In this document: positions 25,256-34,636 of the stretch, in pieces
Position numbering within the stretch: position 1 is the stretch's first letter
Layout: each line of letters starts with the position of its first letter
Source of the DNA: Lewinellaceae bacterium
GTDB lineage: Bacteria; Bacteroidota; Bacteroidia; Chitinophagales; Saprospiraceae
Assembly: GCA_020636435.1 (NCBI GenBank)
Contig: JACJXX010000002.1
Coordinates: forward strand, 1-64,000
Length of the DNA: 64,000 nucleotides
Direction: 5' to 3'
The notes under the pieces: generated by a model
Database searches by the model: none
What the model was told of the DNA's origin: nothing
What the model saw: the letters and a program-made list of their open reading frames with translations, nothing else
Position numbers and translations under genes: made by a program

Positions 25256-26431
25256 CTACTGTTCTCCCATAATGAAACTACCGGAAAACTGCTGCTGCAT
25301 CTTCTCCATAAGGGGGTGGAAGTTGGCGGCCTGCACATCGCGGAACAGGCGTTCAAGGCCAAATTTGCGGCTAAAGCTCTGCCCGCCGACAATCTCCATG
25401 GCTTTCGTTACGGTTTGGATAGCAGCATTGGCGACGATGGTTTTTCGGGTCAATATGTCGTGGCCCATTTGGTGGGAAGGTTGAAAGTCGAGGTCATTTG
25501 CGATCCGAACCATATCTCCCCACACCACCTGAGCTGTGCAAAGCTGGTTGTTCATCTCTCCTATCAGGAACGGCAAATGCCCACTGTCTTCCCCGGCGTT
25601 TTTGGTTTTGGCAAGCGCCATGGCCGCCGCCTTTTCGGCAATGCCTACATAGACCGCCATAATGAGCGGCATGGCCACGGTGAGCACCACATTCCACACC
25701 TGATGGTATTCGCCCTGAGGCCGCCGAAGGGCAATAGCTTCGTCCGGAACGAAGACCTTATCCAGCTTTACCGTACAGGAGCCGGTGCCTCGCATACCCA
25801 TGGTATACCAGTCATCCAGCACCTGAAGCCCATCTGCCGCGAAAGGAACCGGAAAATGGAGCACCTGCGCCCCTTCCCGGGGATCGTTGTAAGGAGCGCT
25901 TGTTACCAGAATATCCCCTTCTGCCGATTGGCTGGCAAAGGCCTTAAAGGCAGAAACCAGAAACCCGCCCTCTACCTTTTCCATTGTCCCATTCGAATCC
26001 AGCCAATCTCTGGCGCCGGTGCTTACCAGGACCAACTGCTGGCCGGCGACTTTCCTTAATGTAGCTTCTCCAACCCCCTGCTGCACATATTTCCATACAT
26101 TCGCTGACATCAGGTGGGAATGCATGGAAAGGGCCAGGCCGGTGGACCCGCAATATTGGCCCAGGATGCGTAAAAAGTGGCACATTGATGAATGATTCAT
26201 CCCCATCCCTCCCAATTCGGCCGGGACCAGAGCTGAAAATATGCGGTGCTGTTTCAACTCCGCGTAATTCTCCGAAACGAAGGCGTCATTTTGGTCATAA
26301 TTCCGGGCCCGCCCGGCGAAACCCTGTCCGAGGGTATGCGCCAATTGGAGAAATGACTCGTGCTGCTCCCGGCCGTTGCTGGCCAAAGTTGCATTTTCTT
26401 TGGTTTTCATTATCATTGTTATTTCAGGCAT
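25256..26431 (-). CDS. Acyl-CoA dehydrogenase family protein
   Basis: A 391-residue flavoprotein with the acyl-CoA dehydrogenase fold: N-terminal helical domain (PAELGGMGMNHSSM...ILGQYCGSTGLALSMH), middle beta domain (DDWYTMGMRGTGSCTVKLDKVFVP) and C-terminal helical domain (TKAMEIVGGQSFSRKFGLERLFRDVQAANFHPLMEK). The pattern RDVQAANFHP and the lack of the usual Glu-Gly-T motif place it near acyl-CoA dehydrogenase-like monooxygenase or nitroalkane-type members rather than straight beta-oxidation enzymes. The substrate cannot be read from sequence. Start: the ATG at 26431, or residue 7 or 8 (MKTKEN). Confidence 0.85.
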   Translation of the reverse strand: MPEITMIMKTKENATLASNGREQHESFLQLAHTLGQGFAGRARNYDQNDAFVSENYAELKQHRIFSALVPAELGGMGMNHSSMCHFLRILGQYCGSTGLALSMHSHLMSANVWKYVQQGVGEATLRKVAGQQLVLVSTGARDWLDSNGTMEKVEGGFLVSAFKAFASQSAEGDILVTSAPYNDPREGAQVLHFPVPFAADGLQVLDDWYTMGMRGTGSCTVKLDKVFVPDEAIALRRPQGEYHQVWNVVLTVAMPLIMAVYVGIAEKAAAMALAKTKNAGEDSGHLPFLIGEMNNQLCTAQVVWGDMVRIANDLDFQPSHQMGHDILTRKTIVANAAIQTVTKAMEIVGGQSFSRKFGLERLFRDVQAANFHPLMEKMQQQFSGSFIMGEQ

Positions 26432-26668
26432 TAGAATAGGTTAAATGAATTCAGGCTCTCAAGGTATCGGATATAGGTTCTCTTTTCAACGTTGCTGGAG
26501 CGGATGGGCACTAATTATGAGTGGTTAGCAGCAGGAAATTATTTTAACCCTTTTGCTGGCAGGCAGGGGTGAAACGGCCGGCCATAAATTGACCGTCAAA
26601 ATTCCAAACTTCTCTTCGCCAGGCCCGTATAAAGTTTTCTATATCTTAATAATCTCAAAACCGTCGCC

Positions 26669-28669
26669 ATGAAAAAAACAGTACTCTTTTTTGCTGCTTG
26701 CGCTACTTTGGCCTTCCACTCAGCCCTCGCGCAGAGCTGCCTGCCCGAAGGCATCACCTTCAACTCACAGTCAGATATTGACAATTTCCAAAACAACTAT
26801 CCGGGCTGCGCCCAAATCCTGGGGGATGTATACATCACCGGCGCCGACGTCACGAGCCTGAACGGCCTGTCCGTCCTCACCTACCTCGATGAAGACCTTA
26901 CTGTCTGGGACTGCAGCGGGCTGACGACGCTTAAAGGGCTGGACAACATCACCTCCATCGGAGGCAACGTCCAACTAGGATATAATAGCCAACTGGATTC
27001 TTTGACCGGGCTGGACAACCTGACTACCATTGGCAAGGACCTGGAAATCCTAAACCACGGCGCCCTGTCTTCTCTGAGCGCCCTGGGCAACCTCACGGCC
27101 ATCAATGGAGACTTCATCCTTGAAAACAACGACGCGCTGCTTTCCCTGAATGGATTGGGCAACCTCAGCACCATCGGAGGCAGGCTCGACTTTTTCGATA
27201 ACGACAACCTGCTTTCAATCAGCGCGCTGAGCAACCTCGCGTCCGTCCTCGGAGACATTTTCATCGACACCAACCCCGGCCTGGCTTCCCTGGACGGGCT
27301 GGAGGGCCTGGCAACCGCCCGGGCTGACATACGCATTGAAAACAATGCCGGCCTGATGTCCCTGAACGGGCTGCACAACATAACCGCCGTAACGGGCCGA
27401 CTTCGCATAGCGGACAACCCTGCCCTGGGCAGCCTGTCAGGACTTCAACAACTCGCTTCCACCGGGGGAAGCTTTGAATGCCGGGGGAATGCTTCCCTGG
27501 CTTCTCTCACCGGGCTGGAAAATCTCGCCTCCGTTGGCGAAGACTTCGAAATAAGAGGAAATCCCGGCTTAACCAACCTGAGCGGGCTGAACAACTTGTC
27601 TTCAGTTGGCAAGAGCCTGTTCATCACCGACAACAACGGGCTCTCGGCCTTAACCGGGCTGGACAACCTTTCTTCCGTAGGAGTAGGCCTGAATATTGTA
27701 GACAACCCGGTTCTAACCTCTTTGAGCGGGCCGGCCATCCTGTCTTCGATCGAAGGAAGCCTCACGATCGATGGCAACAGGTCGCTGCCTTCCCTGAGCG
27801 GGCTGGAAAACATTTCAGCCGTTGGAGGCGCCCTGTTCGTGGGCAACAACGACGCCCTGGCCACGCTGAATGGGTTGGGCGGCCTGCTGTCTGTAGGCAG
27901 CGATCTCACCATCGAGCGCAACCGCGTGCTGGCGTCCGCAGATGGCCTGGGGCAGCTCCAATCCGTTGGCGGCAGCTTTGTGCTCGAGAACAACGAGCAA
28001 CTGCTTTCCTTGCTTGGGTTGAAAAAACTCGATTCCATCGGCGGCAATCTGTCCATCCAGCGCAATAACCTCCTGGCGGCGCTGGTGGGCCTGGACAGCC
28101 TTTCTGCCATTGGCGGCAGCCTGTTCATCGAGTCGAATAATGCCCTGGCCTACCTGTACGGGCTGGACGGCCTGCGGGCCATTGGAGGAGAGCTTTCCAT
28201 TGTAAACAATGATGCCCTTGCTGCCCTGAGCGGCCTGGACAGCCTGGACCATACCACCATCACCTACCTCACCATCCGCAATTCCAACGCCCTGTCCCTC
28301 TGCGCTGTCCCCAGCGTATGCAGCTACCTGGAAGGCGGAGGCCCGGCCGAAATCTCCGGCAACGCCAATGGTTGCAGCAGTTACGGCCAGGCCTTGTCTG
28401 CCTGCGCGCTGTTGCCCGCCGAAGAAGCGGCTTTAGGCGAAGACGGCATCCGTATTATTCCCAACCCTACCAAAGGATTACTCCAGGTGGATGGCAGCGA
28501 TAATACCCCAGCCCACGTCAGGATCATGGACAGCCAGGGCAGCGTAGCCCTCAGCCGGAAGCTGGGCGCGGGCGGGCGGCTAGATATTTCCGAACTTCCG
28601 CAGGGCTTGTATTTCCTGCATCTGGTGGCCGGCGAGCGGGTGTGGGTGAAAAGGGTGGTGAAAGAGTGA
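26669..28669 (+). CDS. Leucine-rich (receptor L-domain-like) T9SS protein
   Basis: A 666-residue secreted protein. The signal peptide (1-21, SALA-QS) is followed by about 22 short repeats of 22-24 residues with the pattern LxGLxNLxxIGGxLxIxxNxxLxSLxGL (about 45-560), as in receptor L-domain/LRR solenoids. A small Cys-containing cap follows (LCAVPSVCSYL, GCSSYGQALSAC). The C-terminal about 75 residues are a type A T9SS tail: IIPNPTKGLLQV, VRIMDSQGSVAL, LPQGLYFLHL, VKRVVKE. Likely a surface binding or adhesion protein. Confidence 0.9.
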   Translation: MKKTVLFFAACATLAFHSALAQSCLPEGITFNSQSDIDNFQNNYPGCAQILGDVYITGADVTSLNGLSVLTYLDEDLTVWDCSGLTTLKGLDNITSIGGNVQLGYNSQLDSLTGLDNLTTIGKDLEILNHGALSSLSALGNLTAINGDFILENNDALLSLNGLGNLSTIGGRLDFFDNDNLLSISALSNLASVLGDIFIDTNPGLASLDGLEGLATARADIRIENNAGLMSLNGLHNITAVTGRLRIADNPALGSLSGLQQLASTGGSFECRGNASLASLTGLENLASVGEDFEIRGNPGLTNLSGLNNLSSVGKSLFITDNNGLSALTGLDNLSSVGVGLNIVDNPVLTSLSGPAILSSIEGSLTIDGNRSLPSLSGLENISAVGGALFVGNNDALATLNGLGGLLSVGSDLTIERNRVLASADGLGQLQSVGGSFVLENNEQLLSLLGLKKLDSIGGNLSIQRNNLLAALVGLDSLSAIGGSLFIESNNALAYLYGLDGLRAIGGELSIVNNDALAALSGLDSLDHTTITYLTIRNSNALSLCAVPSVCSYLEGGGPAEISGNANGCSSYGQALSACALLPAEEAALGEDGIRIIPNPTKGLLQVDGSDNTPAHVRIMDSQGSVALSRKLGAGGRLDISELPQGLYFLHLVAGERVWVKRVVKE

Positions 28670-28686
28670 GAGGGCTATAAGCCTCT

Positions 28687-29181
28687 CTATTCCATTTTGT
28701 TAAACATGTACCTGGCTATTTTCCAGATACCTTGCTCTTTTTGCAGGACAAACAATTCCCGATTCTCTTCCGGAACCGTTTCACCGGAGGCGTGGATTAA
28801 GGTTGTCCCTTTGGAGGTAGTCCTGGCAAAAGCATAATCACCATCCACCACGATTTCATCGATGTAAAATTCTATACTCAACTGAATGGCGCTGAATACA
28901 AACTCGTAGGCAGCTTTCACTTGTTCCGGGCCGGCAGAAGTTGGCGCTCCGGAAGGCATAAAGACTCCATCCTGGGTGTAAAGCGGCAGTACCTGGCCGA
29001 CGTCAGATGCATTGAGGGCGTCGCGGTAGGCGAATAACAGTTTCTCAATGGCGGCTTTTTCAGTGGTGGCTTGTATCATCTCATCGTTGTTTTGAAGGTT
29101 TGAAGAACTTTGACTTTCAACTTTGCTTTGGCAGCCCATCAGCGCAATCGCCAGGGCGGCCGGGATCAACATTTTTTTCAT
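28687..29181 (-). CDS. SnoaL/DUF4440-like lipoprotein
   Basis: 164 residues from the ATG at 29179-29181, chosen because it gives a clean lipoprotein signal (ALAIALMGC-QS). The remainder is an NTF2-like domain of the SnoaL/DUF4440 type: EKLLFAYRDALNASDVGQVLPLYTQDGVFMPSG, then VDGDYAFARTTSKGTTL and a final GIWKIARYMFNK. These domains bind small ligands or catalyse aldol-type steps; no specific role can be assigned. The Crp/Fnr gene lies 99 bp upstream on the same strand and could control it. Confidence 0.85.
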   Translation of the reverse strand: MKKMLIPAALAIALMGCQSKVESQSSSNLQNNDEMIQATTEKAAIEKLLFAYRDALNASDVGQVLPLYTQDGVFMPSGAPTSAGPEQVKAAYEFVFSAIQLSIEFYIDEIVVDGDYAFARTTSKGTTLIHASGETVPEENRELFVLQKEQGIWKIARYMFNKME

Positions 29182-29280
29182 GATATTTTTTTTAATGACT
29201 CTGCAAAGTTGCATACAGATGAGAAAAACAGCCAATAAGGTATATTAAGAAAAACCCTTAAACTAGTTTAAGGCAAGAAG

Positions 29281-29862
29281 CTATCTGCGGGCCAGGCCCT
29301 TCCTGATCTTGCTCAAAAATTCGGGCGTGATGCCCAGGTAGGATGCAATTTGGGTGTTGGGGAGCCGGTTGGACAATTTCGGGTACAATTCGAGAAATCT
29401 AAGGTATCGCTCTTCGGCAGTGGAGCTTATGTTTTGCAGCACCCGGTTTTGCAGTTCTACGAACTTATCTTCGATGACCACCCGAAAGTTGCGGTCAAAT
29501 TTGGGATGGTTTTCGTATAAAAAGAGGAGATCATTCTTTTCAATTTGAATGACGGAGCTGGGCTCCATCGCCTCGATATACAACCGGCTCGGCTTACCGG
29601 AATGGAAGCTGCCGATATCGGTGATCCAGTCTTCTTCCGCCGCAAACTGGAGGTTGTGCTCCCCGCCTTTGGCATCGACGCCATACATTTTGAAGCAGCC
29701 TTCCACAACAAAGTTATAATGCCGGCACGCGTCACCTTCCTGAAGGATGAATTGCCGGCGCTTGACCCTTCTCTCCCGGCATCGGTTAGAGAGTTCTTCC
29801 CTTTCCTGATCGTTCAACGGGAGGTACCGGTCAAAATACGATAGGAGTTTTTCTATGGGCAA
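29281..29862 (-). CDS. Crp/Fnr family transcriptional regulator
   Basis: 193 residues: an N-terminal cyclic-nucleotide-binding beta-roll (about 20-120; FILQEGDACRHYNFVVEGCFKMY) and a C-terminal winged helix (about 140-190; YLRFLELYPKLSNRLPNTQIASYLGITPEFLSKIRKGLA). The length and the conserved TQIASYLGITPEFLS recognition region match the large Bacteroidota Crp-like group, in which cAMP contacts are poorly kept. The ligand is unknown. The first gene of the adjacent minus-strand pair is a putative target. Confidence 0.9.
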   Translation of the reverse strand: MPIEKLLSYFDRYLPLNDQEREELSNRCRERRVKRRQFILQEGDACRHYNFVVEGCFKMYGVDAKGGEHNLQFAAEEDWITDIGSFHSGKPSRLYIEAMEPSSVIQIEKNDLLFLYENHPKFDRNFRVVIEDKFVELQNRVLQNISSTAEERYLRFLELYPKLSNRLPNTQIASYLGITPEFLSKIRKGLARR

Positions 29863-29993
29863 AATGTCTTTTTTGTTGGAATAAATATACGGAAATAGTG
29901 GCTACAACCTTCTTTTCAGGCGGAGCATTGCTGCCAACTCAATGGAATGCCTGCACGGCTTTGTTGAAAAAGAAGTATTTCAGAAATGGCGGT

Positions 29994-31040
29994 TCATCGC
30001 ACCATAGGCATTCCCGCCACCCGCAACACCTTCGCTCCCCGAATCTTCTGGTTCTTTAATTCGCGCAGCGCAGCATTCGCCTCTTCCAGGAGAAACTCCT
30101 GGTAATCCGGCTTGATGCCCGCCTCGGCGGCCAGTTGTAGAAATTCGCTCACGTCCTTCCGGGTAACGTTGGCCACGCTTTTGACCTCCCGCTCCATCCA
30201 CAGGTGTTTTTCGTATTGTATTTTCTCCAGGTAATCCTGGTCGTAGGCCTCCTTTCGGATGGCGTTGATGACCAGGCGGCCGCCCGGTTTGAGCTCTTTG
30301 AGGGCCTCCACCACCGGCTTCCAAACGGGCGTGGTGTCGATGATGGCGTCCATCTTTTCAGGAGCGTTGTCGGTGGTGTCGCCCGCCCATACGGCGCCCA
30401 GTTCGAGGGCGAAGGCGCGCTCGTCCGGGTTGCGGGCGTATACGTAGACTTTGGCGTTGGGAAATTGGTGGCGCACCATCTTGATCACCAGGTGGCCGGA
30501 GCCGCCGAAGCCGGTCAGGCCCAGGTTCTGGCCGTCCTCCAGGTTCGCCAGGCGGACGGACCTGTAGCCGATGGCGCCGGCGCAGAGCAGAGGCGCTGCT
30601 TCGGCATCTTCAAAGGTATCGGGGATCGGGTAGGCATAATCTTCCGGCACTGTCATGTATTCGGCGTAGCCGCCGTTGGCGTCCCGGCCGGTGGCCTGAA
30701 AATCCGGACAGAGGTTTTCCTGCCCGCTGGCACAGTACTCGCATTTTCCGCAGGCGTGGTAAATCCAGGCTACCCCTACGCGTTGGCCCTTTTGCAGGCG
30801 CTCGCAGCCGACACCCAGTTCGACCACCTCTCCCACTACCTGATGGCCCAACACCACCGGAAGCTTCGGCGGCGGCGTCCGCCCTTCGATCTCGTCCAGC
30901 TCGGTATGGCAAACGCCGCAGACGAGGACTTTGAGCAGGGCCTCCCGGGGGCCGGGAGCGGGTTGGGGGAGATCGGCAGCCTGCAGGGGCTGGGAATTAT
31001 CTTTGAAAGAAGTGATTTTAGGGAGGATCATGGCTTTCAT
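29994..31040 (-). CDS. Zinc-dependent alcohol dehydrogenase
   Basis: 348 residues from the ATG at 31038-31040; upstream in-frame codons are non-homologous. The MDR-family Zn-ADH layout is complete: catalytic zinc ligands in CGVCHTELDE and GHQVVGEV, structural zinc Cys set in CGKCEYCASGQENLC, and a Rossmann nucleotide site LTGFGGSGHLVIK. The ATGRDANGGYAEY and CAGAIGYRSVRLA segments match the AdhP/YahK-like group acting on primary alcohols or aldehydes. A small terminator-like hairpin lies upstream at 31139-31193, so it is probably transcribed from its own promoter. Confidence 0.92.
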   Translation of the reverse strand: MKAMILPKITSFKDNSQPLQAADLPQPAPGPREALLKVLVCGVCHTELDEIEGRTPPPKLPVVLGHQVVGEVVELGVGCERLQKGQRVGVAWIYHACGKCEYCASGQENLCPDFQATGRDANGGYAEYMTVPEDYAYPIPDTFEDAEAAPLLCAGAIGYRSVRLANLEDGQNLGLTGFGGSGHLVIKMVRHQFPNAKVYVYARNPDERAFALELGAVWAGDTTDNAPEKMDAIIDTTPVWKPVVEALKELKPGGRLVINAIRKEAYDQDYLEKIQYEKHLWMEREVKSVANVTRKDVSEFLQLAAEAGIKPDYQEFLLEEANAALRELKNQKIRGAKVLRVAGMPMVR

Positions 31041-31138
31041 GGCGGAGCATTTTGGGAAAAGATAAGGAACGCCGGGGGGAGGCGCAATGAGATTTGGCAT
31101 TTTAACACCTTAAACCTTTCTGGTTATAACGCGCCATG

Positions 31139-31193
31139 AAGTGGCCAGACGACTGCCTTTTGGCACCCTCAGGGCAAGTCGTCAGGCCACTTT
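31139..31193. repeat. 20-bp inverted repeat (hairpin)
   Basis: AAGTGGCCagACGACTgCC (31139-31157) pairs with the complement of 31173-31192 with two or three mismatches around a 15-nt loop. It lies between two minus-strand genes and has no long T-run, so it is more likely a repeat or RNA-processing hairpin than a terminator. Confidence 0.7.
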
Positions 31194-31272
31194 CTTAAGT
31201 GCCATCTGGACCGTTCAATTAGGAGCTACGCAATCCGTTGCAATCAGAAACCTTTGAGGTTTTTTAGCTCTA

Positions 31273-31870
31273 TTAGTCAATCACCTCATCCTCTCCGTGC
31301 TCCCCCAGGCGTTCCGCCATTACTTTACAAAGTTCCGGCATCGCCCGCTCCCGGCTCTCCAAACCATAAACCAGGGCCGGAAAATTCAGCGGCTTCTGGA
31401 TGCGCCAGATGGCTTCGTGCATATCGGGGGGGGGAAATTCCAGCCGGGTCCCCGACTGCAACCCAACCGATGGGCACTGTGCGGCCTTCCGGAACCACCG
31501 TCTTCAGATGCACCACCCCATTCACCCGGATTTCCGCGCCTTTCCGGACCGTCGCGCCGTGAAACACGGCAGCCCCCGTGGCGATAAAAACTTCGTCCTC
31601 CAGCGTACAGCCGGCAAGGTGAGCGTTGGGCCCAACCAGGCAATTGTCCCCGATCTTGACGGGAAGGCCTGCCGTGCCCCGGATCACTGCATTTTCGAGG
31701 ATGATGCAATTGTCCCCGATCACGATCTTTTCATTTTCGGCAATGACCTGCGCCCCGAACATGACCCGGGTATTTCGGCCTATTTCTACATTCCCGCAAA
31801 CTACGGCATTGGGAGCTATGTAGGCCGTGGAGTGAATGGAGGGTATTTGTCCTTTATGTTTGATTATCAT
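31273..31870 (-). CDS. Gamma-carbonic-anhydrase-like LbH protein with poly-C frameshift
   Basis: A left-handed beta-helix protein of the gamma-carbonic anhydrase/YrdA group: hexapeptide repeats run from about 15 to 135 (AYIAPNAVVCGNVEIGRNTRVMFGAQV..., IGDNCLVGPNAHLAGC). The frame from 31870 ends at 31325 with a nonsense-looking tail. One base less in a run of nine C (complement of G at 31426-31434) restores ISPPDMHEAIWRIQKPLNFP and a proper C-terminus ending at 31273. I therefore annotate the whole 31273-31870 as one gene with a +1 frameshift, from base error or slippage. The enzymatic role is not certain. Confidence 0.82.
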
Positions 31871-32105
31871 ACTTCTAAAGGTACAGTATCTTTAAAGATA
31901 AGGAATAATTGCGAAAAGTTTTATATGCCGCCAAAGGCACTAATGGATTGCGCGAGAATAAGTTACACAGAAAAAGGGCTACCGTTCTAATGTTTTGGAC
32001 TTTGGACGTTCTAGGGAATACCCCCGGAGAACATCGGTTAAGTGGGAAATCGGAAGTCGGACACGAGCGAAGCGACTGACGGAGTAAAGCGGAAAATGGG
32101 CGTTT

Positions 32106-32264
32106 AGGGCTTGCAAAACAATAAATGATCCATTTAGACTCGTTCTTTTGCACGCTAACGGCGTTAAAAAGCCTCGCCGTCCGTACGGATGCCTACGTTT
32201 TTTGCCTTGTTAGCGCACAAAATAACTTCGTCTATTCTGTATCACTTATTATTTTGCAAGCCCT
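32106..32264. repeat. MITE-like inverted-repeat element, 159 bp
   Basis: The ends agggcttgcaaaacaataa (32106) and the complement of ttattattttgcaagccct (32246-32264) are near-perfect 26-bp inverted repeats. An inner pair (tttgcacgctaac and gttagcgcacaaa) nests inside. It has no coding sequence and lies in the 700-bp gap 31871-32577. Confidence 0.75.
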
Positions 32265-32334
32265 TAGTGCCTATTCGGAGGCCAATTCCGACTTCCGACT
32301 TCGCACTTCCGACTTCACCCTTGGTTCGTCCAAA

Positions 32335-32454
32335 GTCCAATAATGTTGGACAGCCAGGTGGTGCTTCGTACACCGTACACAGCCACTAGCCAACGTTGGA
32401 CCCGTACACCGTACACAACCCCGGCAGCTATTGTCCAACGTTAGACGGGTAGCC
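32335..32454. repeat. Dispersed hairpin element, copy B
   Basis: Arms taatgttggacag (32341-32353) and ttgtccaacgtta (32431-32443) pair. The interior has two copies of the CGTACACCGTACAC heptamer pair and ccccggcagc, and the right end is ttagacgggtagcc. Its interior and right end match copy C at 55034-55146, while the stem bases differ. Confidence 0.7.
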
Positions 32455-32577
32455 AGAAAAGGCCTATGTGCTTTATGTGGCAAAGCCCTGCGGCCTTTTC
32501 CCAAAATATTTGCAAAAATGCCCACCTGATAATCCAAATTGGCCATATTTGGGAACAAACTTCACCAACACCCAGGC

Positions 32578-34497
32578 ATGACAGTTGAAACCATCGTTCG
32601 CTTTCTTCAGGATTACCCTCCCTTTAGTTACCTGCCCGGGGCTGAGCTGGATGAACTCGCCAGCCAAACGGCCCTTCAGGAAATTGCCGAAGGGGATTTC
32701 CTGTTTGAAGAAAATGAAACGGCAAACCCGTTCGCTTATGTGCTAAAAAAGGGGCGGATCGAGGTGCTCAAGAACTTCGAAGACAATACCCAGGTCATCG
32801 ACGTTTTGAAAAAAGGAGACGTATTGGGCGTACGGGCCATTCTAACCCAGAAGCCATATCTGGGTTCCGCCAGAGCTACCCGAAAAAGCATACTATTAAA
32901 AATCCCGGAAGATATTTTTCTTGATTACATGGAGCGTTTCCCCCGGGTAGCCTTGTTTTTTGCCAGGGGCTTCGCCGCCGGCCAGCCCGTCATCCACGGG
33001 CAGGAGCAAGAGAAAAGCTCGAAAGAGGTTCATTTTCTGAGCCGCGACCCGGTTTTGTTCATGCGCACCGAAGATGTGCTCATTCCGAACCCGGTAGAGC
33101 AGTTGTTGATCGGGCCGGCAACGACCACGCTGCGGGAGGCCGCCCGGCAAATGAAGGAGCGAATGTTTGGTTCCTTCATTATCGTGGATGAAAAAGGCCA
33201 CCCGCTGGGCATCGCCACTGAATCGGATTTTATCCGGCGCGGGCCGGAACTCCACCTCGGCTGGGAGTCGCCCGTCAGCCAGATCATGAGCAGCCCGGTC
33301 GTTACGATCCGCAAAGGGGCGACCGCCGCTCAGCTGATCATCGCGATGAGCAAACATAAGATCGACCACCTGGTGGTAACCGAAGACGGCACGCCTCAGT
33401 CTCCTCTTCTCGGCATCCTTTCGCAGCGCGACCTCCTGCTCATGCACGGCAACAACCCGGCGGTGCTCGTCCGCAAGCTCCGGGAAGCCAGGGATGTGGA
33501 AACCCTGGCCCGCATCCGCAACCGGGCCGATGAACTAATCTACAACTACCTTCGCCAGGAAGTTTCCATACCGTTCATCGCAGCGGTAACCACCGAGATC
33601 AACGACACCTTGCTGCACAAAGCTTTTGATTTTAGCCTTGCCCGGCTGCAAAGGGAAGGCCTGGAAAAGCCGCCCCTTACGTTCTGTTGGCTCTCGCTGG
33701 GCAGCGAAGGGCGCGGCGAGCAACTCCGGCGCACCGACCAGGACAACGCTATTGTTTACGAAGACCCGCCTCCGGAAGCGGAAGGACAAACCGCCCGGTA
33801 TTTCCGCCGGCTGGGCGAGTGCGTGGTGGAGGTGCTGCTCCAGTGTGGCTTTGCCCGCTGCCCTGGCGATATCATGGCCAGCAACCCCAAATGGGTTCAG
33901 TCCCTCAATGGCTGGAAACAACAATTTACCGGCTGGATAGAACAGCCCAATTCCGAAGGGCTTACGGGCGTTTCCATTTTCTTCGATTTCCGGCCCGGCT
34001 ACGGAGACAGCCGCCTGACGGATGCCCTGACCGACCATATCCTGCAAACCATAGACGGGCGCAGCAGCTTCCTGCATTTCTTCGCCCAAAGCGCGCTTCG
34101 GCACCCCTCCCCGATGGGGTTCTTCGGAAAGTTCATTCTCGAAGAAGCAGATGGCAAAAAGGGAGCCTTCGACCTCAAAGCACGTGCCATGCGCCCGCTG
34201 GACCACGCCGCCCGGGTGCTGTCCTACGCCAACAATATCCGCGGAGCGACCAACACGATCCAACGGTATGAAAAACTGGCAGCCATCCTTCCGGATGAAA
34301 AGCTGTTTCGCGAGGCTTCCCTGGCCTACGAAATCCTCCTGCGCTACCGGGCGATCAACGGCTTCCGCAACGACGATTCGGGGCGCTACATCTTCCCGAA
34401 AAAGCTGACCCGGATCGAAAGAAAAACCCTGGAAACCTGCTTCGCAGCAGTGGAAAGGGTACAGAAGTACATCAGGAATATCTTTCGGGTAAATTAA
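32578..34497 (+). CDS. cNMP-binding/CBS/DUF294 nucleotidyltransferase-like protein
   Basis: 639 residues from the ATG at 32578. Domains in order: cyclic-nucleotide-binding beta-roll (about 15-135), paired CBS domains (about 160-290; RMFGSFIIVDEKGHPLGIATESD and KIDHLVVTEDG...GILSQRDLLL), the DUF294 nucleotidyltransferase (about 340-480; GSEGRGEQ with RTDQDNAI giving the two metal Asp), and DUF294_C (about 510-635). This layout is known from sensory proteins proposed to act on nucleotide or glutamine-type signals; the E. coli-type GlnD fold is related. In other Bacteroidota it sits near symporters or DnaQ-like exonucleases, but not here. It is preceded by repeat elements. Confidence 0.9.
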   Translation: MTVETIVRFLQDYPPFSYLPGAELDELASQTALQEIAEGDFLFEENETANPFAYVLKKGRIEVLKNFEDNTQVIDVLKKGDVLGVRAILTQKPYLGSARATRKSILLKIPEDIFLDYMERFPRVALFFARGFAAGQPVIHGQEQEKSSKEVHFLSRDPVLFMRTEDVLIPNPVEQLLIGPATTTLREAARQMKERMFGSFIIVDEKGHPLGIATESDFIRRGPELHLGWESPVSQIMSSPVVTIRKGATAAQLIIAMSKHKIDHLVVTEDGTPQSPLLGILSQRDLLLMHGNNPAVLVRKLREARDVETLARIRNRADELIYNYLRQEVSIPFIAAVTTEINDTLLHKAFDFSLARLQREGLEKPPLTFCWLSLGSEGRGEQLRRTDQDNAIVYEDPPPEAEGQTARYFRRLGECVVEVLLQCGFARCPGDIMASNPKWVQSLNGWKQQFTGWIEQPNSEGLTGVSIFFDFRPGYGDSRLTDALTDHILQTIDGRSSFLHFFAQSALRHPSPMGFFGKFILEEADGKKGAFDLKARAMRPLDHAARVLSYANNIRGATNTIQRYEKLAAILPDEKLFREASLAYEILLRYRAINGFRNDDSGRYIFPKKLTRIERKTLETCFAAVERVQKYIRNIFRVN

Positions 34498-34509
34498 TGG
34501 GTTATGCGT

Positions 34510-34549
34510 TTGTAAACGATTACAAACGGCTACAAACGACTACAAACGT
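34510..34549. repeat. Four 10-bp direct repeats tacaaacgNN
   Basis: Tgtaaacgat, tacaaacggc, tacaaacgac, tacaaacgta follow one another between the CBS/DUF294 gene and the first ssb. The helical 10-bp spacing would present the same face of DNA to a protein, so an operator is possible. It may also be another short array. Confidence 0.6.
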
Positions 34550-34636
34550 AATTAAACATTTATTATTCGACTAGCGCTTGACTTCCCCCACATCTTTGTA
34601 TCGTCATCAGCAATAAACCATTAAATCATTGAAGTC

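Noticed and set aside
24076..25392. 438-residue minus-strand frame
   Set aside because: Antisense to the VWA lipoprotein and crosses a strong terminator; low-complexity Val/Gly/Ala composition.
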